DNA of 5,458 bases from RGIG3528 sp045640725. Lineage in GTDB: Bacteria; Bacillota; Clostridia; Lachnospirales; Lachnospiraceae. Both the position numbers and the translations under genes were made by a program. Under the pieces are notes generated by a model that was given only the letters and a program-made list of their open reading frames with translations, did no database searches and had not been told where the DNA came from. The stretch is taken from positions 1 to 5,458 of the forward strand of contig JAZUFN010000211.1 in the NCBI GenBank assembly GCA_045640725.1, given 5' to 3'. This document shows, one piece after another, positions 1 through 5,458 of the stretch (the stretch's first letter is position 1; each line of letters starts with the position of its first letter).

Positions 1-1
1 C

Positions 2-352
2 TCGGACAATGAGGAGTATTCTTATGAGACAGGCTATCAGTCTGCCTGCAAGCTTATAGAGGACGGAGTTCGGTATGATGCCATTTTTGCCATTGCGGAT
101 GTTATGGCTGTGGGGGCATTGAAGGCTCTGCATCAGCACGGGATTAAGGTGCCTGAACAGGTACAGGTAATGGGATTTGATGGTATTGAACTAAGCAAGT
201 ACTGTGTTCCATCCCTGACTACGGTGGCTCAGCCCTTGAATGATATAGCTATAGAGACCAGCCGCTTGCTTTTTGATGTTATGGACGGCAATCAGGAGCA
301 TGAGCATCTGGTGCTTACTGCGGAGATTATGGAAAGAGAGACAACAAAGTGA
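2..352 (+). CDS. LacI/GalR-family transcriptional regulator, C-terminal part (5' end outside window)
   Basis: This is the last 116 codons of a transcription factor whose N-terminal helix-turn-helix lies upstream of the window; the frame is open from base 2. What is visible is the end of the periplasmic-binding-protein-like effector domain. Visible residues 25-43 (YDAIFAIADVMAVGALKAL) match the family block that contacts the ligand. Residues 50-61 (VPEQVQVMGFDG) are followed by PSLTTVAQP at 70-78, the classic LacI signature, and Asp60 is the usual ligand-contacting Asp. Family members are about 330-340 residues, so roughly one third is seen. Such proteins normally bind a sugar or sugar phosphate and repress or activate a nearby carbohydrate operon; the ligand here is unknown. 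The stop codon overlaps the start of the HAD phosphatase gene, so the two are co-transcribed and probably translationally coupled. Family assignment is secure; the specific regulon is not. Confidence 0.93.
   Translation, partial: SDNEEYSYETGYQSACKLIEDGVRYDAIFAIADVMAVGALKALHQHGIKVPEQVQVMGFDGIELSKYCVPSLTTVAQPLNDIAIETSRLLFDVMDGNQEHEHLVLTAEIMERETTK
331..340 (+). promoter_or_regulatory. Ribosome binding site for the GTG-started HAD gene
   Basis: GGAAAGAGAG lies inside the 3' end of the LacI-type gene and ends 8 bases before the GTG at 349. It is purine-rich rather than a perfect AGGAGG. The GTG overlaps the preceding TGA stop, so reinitiation by ribosomes finishing the upstream gene probably contributes. 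There is no in-frame ATG nearby; the next in-frame Met is residue 50, after motif I, so GTG 349 is the only sensible start. Confidence 0.6.
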
Positions 353-903
353 AAAATCAGCTGATATTATGTGACTTTTTTGGAGTAATATGTTCTGAAG
401 TGGCGCCCCGGTGGTTTGCAGCTCATTTTAAGCCGGATGAGGCTATTGAGCTTAAGGATAAGTATTTTGGTAAAGTAGATCTGGGAGAAATCACCATGGA
501 GGATACCATGGCTCAGATTGCCCGCGACTATGATTTGGATCAGGAACAGCTGGCCGCAGACTGGGCAAAGCTGTTTGAACGTCAGGATGCCATGATTGAC
601 CGACTGAGACAGCTTAAAAACGAGTATACGCTGGTGCTGGTATCCAATGCCGGAACAGGTGTGGTAGAGAAGGTCATGGATGATTTTGACATAAATGACA
701 TCTTTGAAAAAAGATTCATTTCCGCCAATCACCGTATGAAAAAGCCGGATTTGGCTTTTTATAAGCTGGCTATTGATTCCTTTGACAGAAAATTTGATAA
801 AATATATATGATTGATGACAATTACTCCAATCTGGAACATCTTCCTGAAATAGGGGTTATTCCTGTTCTTTACAAGAATGTTAATGACGTGGCTTTCCTT
901 TAA
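349..903 (+). CDS. HAD-superfamily hydrolase, YihX-like sugar-phosphatase type
   Basis: A 184-residue protein with the HAD motifs in order. Motif I is LILCDFFGVI (residues 5-14), with Asp9 as the expected nucleophile that forms the phospho-aspartate. A helical cap-like region follows at about 15-90, including LGEITMEDTM at 45-54. Motif II is VSNAG (98-102) with Ser99. Motif III is the Lys in MKKPD (130-134). Motif IV is MIDDNYSN (154-161), with Asp156/Asp157 for Mg2+ binding. Length and spacing fit the small HAD-IA group that includes E. coli YihX, a glucose-1-phosphate phosphatase (family knowledge). The second Asp of the usual DxD in motif I is replaced by Phe11. YihX-like proteins also lack it (DLGNV), so this is a subfamily trait rather than clear proof of inactivity. 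It is cytosolic, with no signal peptide. Coupling to a LacI-type regulator suggests a sugar phosphate substrate, but this is inference. The start is GTG. Confidence 0.88.
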   Translation: MKNQLILCDFFGVICSEVAPRWFAAHFKPDEAIELKDKYFGKVDLGEITMEDTMAQIARDYDLDQEQLAADWAKLFERQDAMIDRLRQLKNEYTLVLVSNAGTGVVEKVMDDFDINDIFEKRFISANHRMKKPDLAFYKLAIDSFDRKFDKIYMIDDNYSNLEHLPEIGVIPVLYKNVNDVAFL

Positions 904-913
904 GGGGCCTTTT

Positions 914-918
914 AGGGA
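914..918 (+). promoter_or_regulatory. Ribosome binding site for the membrane protein gene at 927
   Basis: AGGGA sits 8 bases before the ATG at 927, in the 23-base gap after the HAD stop. The short gap, with no hairpin plus T tract, argues that the HAD gene and the next gene are on one transcript. Confidence 0.6.
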
Positions 919-926
919 ATTGCAGT

Positions 927-1649
927 ATGGATATAAAAAATAAAAAAACGGTCTTGAATGATGAGGCTGCTCTCTACAAGCACGAGACAGACTCCTTATC
1001 TGAAAAGGAAAAACTGAAAAATATGAACAGTGCCCAGAAGTGGGTGCATTTTAAGCAGTATTATCTGCTTAAAGTCGTGTTTGCTTTGGTTGGAGCCGGT
1101 GTACTGGCATCTATATTGATTACCATATTTAAGCCCAAGCCCAAAGAGGTTTTCTACGCTTGCATTTTCAATGGTTGTATAGCTATGGATAAAGTCGTGG
1201 ATATTAAAAACGACTACGAAAAAAGCCTGGCTTTGGACACGGAGCATTACAAAACTACCTTTGACTCTGATTTTATATACACCGGCCCTTACTGCGAAGC
1301 AGTTCAGCGCTTTGCTGTGCTTGCCAGAAGCGGGACGGCTACGGTGGCAATTATGCCAAAGTCTATTTTTGAGATGTATGCGAAAAACTTTTATTTTGAA
1401 AAAATGGATGATGTGTTGACAGAAGAAGAGCTGGAAATATTTATGGATAAGCTGGTTTTTGTTTCTAAAGAATCCGATGAAATAAAGGAAGTGGATGACA
1501 GCGTCACACCTTACGGTATCCTGATAGGAGATTGCCCGGTGCTTTCCGAAAATGTTTCTTCTGAGCCCTTGGTGCTGGCTTTCATGGTGGGCAAAAAAAC
1601 TGATAATTATGGTAAGGAATTTCTTAAATTCCTGTTTGCAAATGAATAA
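927..1649 (+). CDS. Uncharacterised single-pass membrane protein with extracellular, possibly binding-protein-like domain
   Basis: 240 residues; I do not recognise a named family. Residues 1-46 are highly charged (Lys/Glu/Asp) and should be cytoplasmic. Residues about 47-68 form one clear transmembrane helix ending in the basic stop KPKPK (69-73). Residues 75-240 form a soluble domain, predicted to face outward by the positive-inside rule. Within it, SGTATVAIMPKSIFEMYA (135-152), then YFEKMDDVLTEEEL (156-169), resembles the readout segment of type 2 periplasmic-binding-protein-like folds, where a region deciding whether a residue set is exposed precedes a helix. This is only an impression. 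The closing segment GKEFLKFLF (229-237) also fits the final helix of such domains. Similar 'charged tail, helix, binding-like domain' proteins are common as hypotheticals in Lachnospiraceae, from memory. The 23-base gap to the HAD gene suggests a shared transcript; a terminator-like hairpin follows. Cys79, Cys84, Cys123 and Cys203 are in the predicted exterior. Confidence 0.85.
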   Translation: MDIKNKKTVLNDEAALYKHETDSLSEKEKLKNMNSAQKWVHFKQYYLLKVVFALVGAGVLASILITIFKPKPKEVFYACIFNGCIAMDKVVDIKNDYEKSLALDTEHYKTTFDSDFIYTGPYCEAVQRFAVLARSGTATVAIMPKSIFEMYAKNFYFEKMDDVLTEEELEIFMDKLVFVSKESDEIKEVDDSVTPYGILIGDCPVLSENVSSEPLVLAFMVGKKTDNYGKEFLKFLFANE

Positions 1650-1663
1650 AGAATAGCTATAAT
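1636..1663 (+). promoter_or_regulatory. Candidate sigma-70 promoter for the stalked-protein and giant-protein genes
   Basis: TTGCAA (1636-1641) and a perfect TATAAT (1658-1663) are separated by 16 bases. The -35 matches 4 of 6 consensus positions and there is no extended -10 TG. Transcription would begin near 1670, about 50 bases before the ATG at 1722. The -35 lies in the last codons of the upstream gene. The -10 overlaps the left arm of the hairpin at 1661-1697, so transcripts made here would lack nearly all of that arm. This is a consensus match only, in AT-rich DNA, so a chance match is possible. Confidence 0.5.
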
Positions 1664-1708
1664 GGATATATGTATACCTAGTATAAATATATCCATTGTT
1701 TTTATTTT
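1661..1708 (+). terminator. Probable Rho-independent terminator (AT-rich hairpin plus T tract)
   Basis: AATGGATATAT (1661-1671) is the exact reverse complement of ATATATCCATT (1687-1697). After one G-A mismatch the stem continues with TATAC (1673-1677) paired to GTATA (1681-1685) around a 3-base CTA loop, giving 16 pairs out of 17. It is followed at 1699-1708 by TTTTTATTTT. The position, just after the stop of the preceding gene, fits an intrinsic terminator. The stem is poor in G/C (only three G-C pairs), so termination may be partial. The near-perfect dyad could alternatively be a protein-binding operator. Confidence 0.6.
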
Positions 1709-1714
1709 AAGGGG
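1709..1714 (+). promoter_or_regulatory. Ribosome binding site deciding the ATG 1722 start
   Basis: AAGGGG, continuing GTGA, lies 7 bases before ATG 1722. The earlier in-frame ATG at 1662 has no such site and falls in the hairpin, so 1722 is the start. Confidence 0.8.
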
Positions 1715-1721
1715 TGAAGAT

Positions 1722-2636
1722 ATGGCAAACAGTACTAAAAAAGGTAATTATGAGAGCTTAAAATTTCTGGCAATTCTTGCAGCTATTTTTATTATTATTC
1801 TGATTATATATTTTATTTCCAGGGGCAGCGGAGCTAAAAAGCCTCCGATTGATCTGCAGGATACACCTGTTCCCAGTGCGCAGACTACCAATACTCCTGC
1901 GCCTACCATTGTGCCTTCAGACACGCCAATGCCTACAGCAGAGACTACAGCGGCACCTACTGACCTGCCTGCTACCAGCACTCCGATTCCTACAGAAGAA
2001 GCAGTTCCTACGGTAGCAGGTCCTACAGTGGCGCCTACCAATACACCTACCAATACGCCTACGCCGACAGTAGCAGTAGCATATACAGCTTCAGAGGCCA
2101 AGAAAGCACTGGAGACTATAGTTGAACCATCACTGTACACAGCTACCCTTTTGTCCGGTAATTTCAATCCAAATGGAGATGGTGAGATATACTATCGTTT
2201 CTCTATTACTGAAAAGGCCACAGGAAAGGCAATGCAGCCTGAAATGCTGGTACATAAGATGACAGGCAGCCTTTACTGCTATCAGGATGGAAAAGTATTT
2301 GACTGTGTTCAGTTCCCTCTGGATGAAACAGAGATAGGCGGTACCGACCAGCCGGCAGATAAGAAAATTACAGCTGCAGAAGCAGTAAAGATACTTATGA
2401 CCTACGGTAGAGAGCAGCTCAGACTGCCAAGTGATCCTTCAAATTATACGCCTCAGGTGGATAATGAGCCGAATATTACTTTGGCGGACGCAGATGGTAT
2501 CCAGGCATATCTGATTATTCTGCTGGATAAAGATTCCAGGCTTATGGGAGCTTACGCTGTTTCTGAAAACGGTGTATTCGTATATATCAGAGATGAAATG
2601 GATCCAAATGTATTTGACAGAATTGTAGAAGGTTAA
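1722..2636 (+). CDS. Membrane-anchored protein with Pro/Thr-rich stalk and PepSY-like ectodomain
   Basis: 304 residues from ATG 1722. Residues 15-33 form a strong transmembrane helix rich in Ile/Leu. Residues 41-117 are a low-complexity stalk built of TP, APT and PTNTP units, the kind of extended and often glycosylated spacer that crosses a Gram-positive wall. Residues about 120-304 are a globular ectodomain. It starts with YTASEAKKAL (121-130), followed by a strand-rich part ending KMTGSLYCYQDGK (179-191). A second block starts KITAAEAVKIL (215-225) and ends with strands AYLIILLDKDSRLMGAY (262-278) and NGVFVYIRDE (283-292). Helix-then-three-strand layout and the 'TG..' turn recall PepSY modules, so it may be a tandem duplicate; this is inference. 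Cys186 and Cys195 could pair. SGA at 36-38 could be read as a signal-peptidase site, but the long hydrophobic core favours an uncleaved anchor. It is 29 bases upstream of the giant gene and probably co-transcribed with it. Function unknown. Confidence 0.87.
   Translation: MANSTKKGNYESLKFLAILAAIFIIILIIYFISRGSGAKKPPIDLQDTPVPSAQTTNTPAPTIVPSDTPMPTAETTAAPTDLPATSTPIPTEEAVPTVAGPTVAPTNTPTNTPTPTVAVAYTASEAKKALETIVEPSLYTATLLSGNFNPNGDGEIYYRFSITEKATGKAMQPEMLVHKMTGSLYCYQDGKVFDCVQFPLDETEIGGTDQPADKKITAAEAVKILMTYGREQLRLPSDPSNYTPQVDNEPNITLADADGIQAYLIILLDKDSRLMGAYAVSENGVFVYIRDEMDPNVFDRIVEG
1842..2072 (+). repeat. Low-complexity Pro/Thr-coding tract
   Basis: About 77 codons coding for Pro, Thr, Ala, Val and little else. 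At DNA level the CCTAC/CCTACA unit recurs irregularly. The best direct repeat is CCTACCAATACA (2034-2045) next to CCTACCAATACG (2046-2057), which encodes PTNTPTNTP. Repeats are multiples of three, so copy-number change would alter stalk length without a frameshift. Confidence 0.75.
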
Positions 2637-2654
2637 GGGCATAAAAGCCATATT

Positions 2655-2659
2655 GGGAG
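2655..2659 (+). promoter_or_regulatory. Ribosome binding site deciding the TTG 2666 start
   Basis: GGGAG ends 6 bases before TTG 2666. An in-frame TAG at 2660-2662 blocks any earlier start. The next in-frame ATG (2771) would delete the first 35 residues, which look conserved and structured, and I see no good site before it. Confidence 0.75.
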
Positions 2660-2665
2660 TAGCAC

Positions 2666-5458
2666 TTGAAAGAGAAAATTGAAAGATTTTCCAAGGGAAT
2701 ATTTGATTTTGAGCAGCCGGAGATAATAGTGAGCCAGGACAACCTTGCCATTTTTATCTCTGAGGGAAAGATGGACGAGGGCTCCTTTATCGTCACCAAC
2801 ACTAAAGGTCTGCCCATGAAGGGGCTTATTTACTCATCTTCCAGACTGGTCAAGATTAAAAACAATTCCTTTTCAGGTGCCAATAATGAGATTTTTTACA
2901 CTGTAGACGCCACATATTTGGAGCAGGGCACTCAGCTGGAAGGACAGATAAATATTGTCAGTGATTGTGGTGAGAGACACATATCATTTACTGTATCTGT
3001 ACGTGGTACCAGCTGTGTATCCTCTATAGGCTCCATTGGTAATACTTTTCAGTTTGCCAATCTGGCTCAGACCAACTGGAATGAAGCTATGAAGATGTTT
3101 GAGTCTTCTGCTTTTAAGGAGTCGGTCATTAAAAAAGATTCGGAGGCTGCAGCAGCTTATAATGTATTGGTGGCTTCCACGGATACCGGGATTGGACTGG
3201 AGGAATTTCTGGTACTCACTCATAAAAAGACCGAGTGCCGTTTTTTTGTAGGTACTTCTGAGCTGTCAGGAGAGACTTACAAGGAAAATTTTATGGAGCA
3301 TATTACGGTCTCCAAATCCACCTGGGGATACCTTAGACTAAAGGTGACCAGTGATGCTGCCTTTATAACTCCTCAGAAAATGTATATAGAGAATGAGGAT
3401 TTTATCAATGGTAAATTCGATCTGGCGGTGTTGGTAAATCTGGAAAATGTAGGGACAGGTGTACATTACGGCACCATTACCATAGAGAATGCCAAGGCGA
3501 AGGTGGAAATACCGGTAGCCTACCATGTTCGTTCCGTGGAAGAGACAGCAAAGGAACGCAAGAAGAACATTAAGCGACTTGCTGCCAAAACAGTGCTTCA
3601 TTATCTGAAATTCCGCACAGGACACATCAATAACGGCGATTATATAGCTGAGTCTACCAGACTGACAGATATGTTGTTGCAGCAGATAGACAGAGACAGA
3701 CTTCGCCCCGGTGACAGAAACGAAAAGTTTGATACGGACTGGGAGACTGAGCTGTCAGACATGAGAAATGCTTTCGAAATATACAGGGCGTATCTGGCTA
3801 CGGCAGACAGTAATGAGCTTAGAAGTGAAGCGGTGCTTTCCACTGCTCTCCTTAAAAAAAATGAATATGAAAGAAAAAACAGCACCCTTTACGGTGCCTT
3901 ATTATATATTGAAGCCTTAAAAGCACGTAATAAAGAAGTGACAGAAGATAATCTGGAGGCCATAAAGCTTTTATACGACAGAGAGCCGGATAATGACATA
4001 TTATTCTGGCTGCTATTGTATATGGATCGTCGTTTGGAGGACAATAAAGAGCTGCGTTATGCCAGAGTCATAAATCATCTGAACAGGGGATCCGTCAATC
4101 CATCCATTATGTTTGAGGCCGCTAACATTTTGCGAGAGCAGCCGGAATTTTTAAAGAGAGCTGATGATGTTGAGTGCAAGATCATGAGCTTTTGTGTAAA
4201 ATACAACTTTATTACAGAGGCAATGGCAGTAAGCTTTGCTTCCTGTTGCAAAGGGAAAACATCTGCAGACAGGCTGAGGCTATCCATTCTTATAAAACTT
4301 CATCAGCGCTTTGATAACAAAGAAGTACTTTTTGCCTTGGTTTCAAAAATAATAGAAATGGTTATCCGCTCGGAAAAGTACTTTGAATTATTTGAAGAAG
4401 CCGTAGATCTGCAAATGAATCTGGAGGGTATCTTTGAATACTATATGTACTCTTATGGACATAATTTCCGTAAGGAAATAGCCCAGCCGGTTCTTTTGTA
4501 TTTTGGCTTTAATAATGTGCTGTATACAGATTATTTGGAGCTGATTTATGCCAATATCGTTATAAATCAGGAGGCATACCCCTCTATATACAGAGCCTAT
4601 TTAAAGGCTATTGAGCAGCATGCCGTTAATTCTCTTAAAACGAGAAAAATTAACAAGGCATTGGCAGTGATTTATGATGCTGTTGTTACCAGAGGTTTTT
4701 TGGACAGTGCGCTCTGCGATGCATTTCCGGATGTGGTTTTCACCAATCAGGTGTACTGCGAATCTGATGCCATGAAGTATGTGATTGTGGCTAATGACGA
4801 GGAAGAAGGGGAGAAAAAATATCCTCTGAAAGATCATTTCGCAGACGTATATATGTATACTGATTCCTGTAGTTGCTATTTTGAGGATGAGGATGGCAAC
4901 AGGTATCTCTCCGGTAATATAGGTCAAATTCAGAAGTACCTGCTGATGCAGGATATGCTGCCTAAGTGTTATGAGAGAGGCTCTGAAAATGGCCGACTTT
5001 TCCTCTATATGTGGGAAAAAAATCACAGATACAATCAAAATGCGGAAGCATACATTGTGCTACAGAAACAGATTTCCTGCCTGACTTCTCTTAAGCCTGA
5101 GCTGTCCAATCAGTGTAATTGCAATCTGGCAGAGTATTATTTTGACAAGTACGATCCGGATCTGTTGGCTACATATCTTACTGACATAGATCTAAAGCTT
5201 TTGGACAGCAAAACCAGATCTAAGATAATCGAAATGATGATTGTCAGGGATATGTATGATCAGGTTATCGATGCGGTAAAAAGATTTGGCTGTGAGGCAC
5301 TTTCCATTAAGCACCTGAGCAAGCTTTGTACTTTGGCCATTAACGGTGACCCTGAACTGCAGTTTAAGGAAGTAATCGTGGCCATGGCTCATTTTGCTTT
5401 CCGAAACGGTAGAGTAGAAGACAGGCTGCTTCAGTTCCTATGTGATAATTTTTCAGGT
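2666..5458 (+). CDS. Very large cytosolic protein, Ig-like regions plus helical solenoid, DUF5717-like (3' end outside window)
   Basis: An uninterrupted frame of 931 codons runs off the window; it starts at TTG. There is no signal peptide or membrane segment, and many free Cys (for example 527-528, SCSC at 734-737, CNC at 817-819), so it is probably cytosolic. Residues about 15-113 are strand-rich, with GSFIVTNTKGLPMKGLIYSS (39-58) and GQINIVSDCG (93-102), like an Ig-type beta-sandwich. A linker (114-150) follows with SSIGSIGNTFQFANL. A second beta region is at about 186-288. From 290 (SVEETAKERKKNIKRL, 290-305) onward the chain is almost wholly helical, with Leu/Tyr/Glu periodicity like a TPR-type solenoid, interrupted by an acidic patch (711-718) and a short strand-like insert (723-750, FEDEDGNRY at 739-747). 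The N-terminal motifs match what I recall of the uncharacterised Lachnospiraceae family DUF5717; I could not verify this. Role unknown; a scaffold is a guess. It is 29 bases after the stalked protein gene, so likely in one operon. Confidence 0.85.
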   Translation, partial: MKEKIERFSKGIFDFEQPEIIVSQDNLAIFISEGKMDEGSFIVTNTKGLPMKGLIYSSSRLVKIKNNSFSGANNEIFYTVDATYLEQGTQLEGQINIVSDCGERHISFTVSVRGTSCVSSIGSIGNTFQFANLAQTNWNEAMKMFESSAFKESVIKKDSEAAAAYNVLVASTDTGIGLEEFLVLTHKKTECRFFVGTSELSGETYKENFMEHITVSKSTWGYLRLKVTSDAAFITPQKMYIENEDFINGKFDLAVLVNLENVGTGVHYGTITIENAKAKVEIPVAYHVRSVEETAKERKKNIKRLAAKTVLHYLKFRTGHINNGDYIAESTRLTDMLLQQIDRDRLRPGDRNEKFDTDWETELSDMRNAFEIYRAYLATADSNELRSEAVLSTALLKKNEYERKNSTLYGALLYIEALKARNKEVTEDNLEAIKLLYDREPDNDILFWLLLYMDRRLEDNKELRYARVINHLNRGSVNPSIMFEAANILREQPEFLKRADDVECKIMSFCVKYNFITEAMAVSFASCCKGKTSADRLRLSILIKLHQRFDNKEVLFALVSKIIEMVIRSEKYFELFEEAVDLQMNLEGIFEYYMYSYGHNFRKEIAQPVLLYFGFNNVLYTDYLELIYANIVINQEAYPSIYRAYLKAIEQHAVNSLKTRKINKALAVIYDAVVTRGFLDSALCDAFPDVVFTNQVYCESDAMKYVIVANDEEEGEKKYPLKDHFADVYMYTDSCSCYFEDEDGNRYLSGNIGQIQKYLLMQDMLPKCYERGSENGRLFLYMWEKNHRYNQNAEAYIVLQKQISCLTSLKPELSNQCNCNLAEYYFDKYDPDLLATYLTDIDLKLLDSKTRSKIIEMMIVRDMYDQVIDAVKRFGCEALSIKHLSKLCTLAINGDPELQFKEVIVAMAHFAFRNGRVEDRLLQFLCDNFSG

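Noticed and set aside
244..253. TATAGCTATA palindrome as an operator
   Set aside because: It is a short perfect palindrome inside the LacI-type coding region with no promoter nearby; expected by chance in AT-rich DNA.
367..840. Antisense 157-residue frame opposite the HAD gene
   Set aside because: It covers the HAD motifs on the other strand, which clearly encode the real protein; the translated frame resembles no family and is a shadow.
902..913. AAGGGGCCTTTT after the HAD stop as a terminator
   Set aside because: The self-pairing leaves a loop too short to form, and no T tract follows.
1662..1721. Longer N-terminus for the stalked protein starting at ATG 1662
   Set aside because: It adds 20 residues with no ribosome binding site, and the codons lie inside the hairpin and T tract. 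ATG 1722 has AAGGGG at the right distance and gives a normal signal-anchor N-terminus.
1748..2167. Antisense 139-residue frame rich in Val/Gly
   Set aside because: It is the reverse complement of the Pro/Thr-rich stalk; its Gly/Val repeats are a by-product of those codons, with no ribosome binding site seen.
2614..2645. Perfect TTGACA (2614-2619) as a separate promoter for the giant gene
   Set aside because: The sequence at the 16-18 base spacing is G-rich with no -10. The nearest match, CATAAA at 2640-2645, needs a 20-base spacer, so co-transcription from upstream is more likely.
4601..5038. Antisense 145-residue frame, and other - strand frames between 2984 and 5392
   Set aside because: All lie opposite the continuous 931-codon + frame, have no family-like composition and no convincing start signals.

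Overview
The window looks like chromosomal DNA from an anaerobic Firmicute of the class Clostridia, most likely a Lachnospiraceae relative (Roseburia/Butyrivibrio/Eubacterium type). This rests on the purine-rich Shine-Dalgarno sites, the use of GTG and TTG starts, the moderately AT-rich composition judged by eye, and a last gene that resembles a family I associate with that group. No database search was possible. All five supported genes are on the + strand and tightly packed. I see no RNA gene, CRISPR array, insertion sequence or phage gene, and no gene-free stretch longer than 72 bases.

Left part (1-903): the 3' end of a LacI/GalR-type regulator, missing its DNA-binding half, overlaps by 4 bases (GTGA) a small HAD-superfamily phosphatase of the YihX-like type. 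The pair suggests a sugar-responsive regulator coupled to a sugar-phosphate phosphatase, although the substrate cannot be read from the sequence.

Middle part (927-2636): two different single-pass membrane proteins follow. The first (927-1649) has a charged cytoplasmic tail, one transmembrane helix and an extracellular domain that may be periplasmic-binding-protein-like. The second (1722-2636) has one transmembrane helix, a proline/threonine-rich stalk and a C-terminal ectodomain that appears to hold two PepSY-like modules. Between them lies a 72-base gap. It holds a long AT-rich hairpin followed by a T tract, which looks like an intrinsic terminator. A candidate sigma-70 promoter has its -10 box on the left arm of that hairpin.

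Right part (2666-5458, running off the window): a very large open frame of at least 931 codons starts at a TTG with a good ribosome binding site. It has no signal peptide or membrane segment. Two beta-sandwich (Ig-like) regions are followed by a long alpha-helical, probably solenoid, region. It resembles the uncharacterised Lachnospiraceae family I recall as DUF5717. The gene at 1722 and this giant gene probably form one transcription unit driven from the 1636-1663 promoter. A working hypothesis is an envelope-linked unit: a stalked surface protein plus a large cytosolic scaffold, possibly with the preceding membrane protein. No function is established for any of these three proteins.
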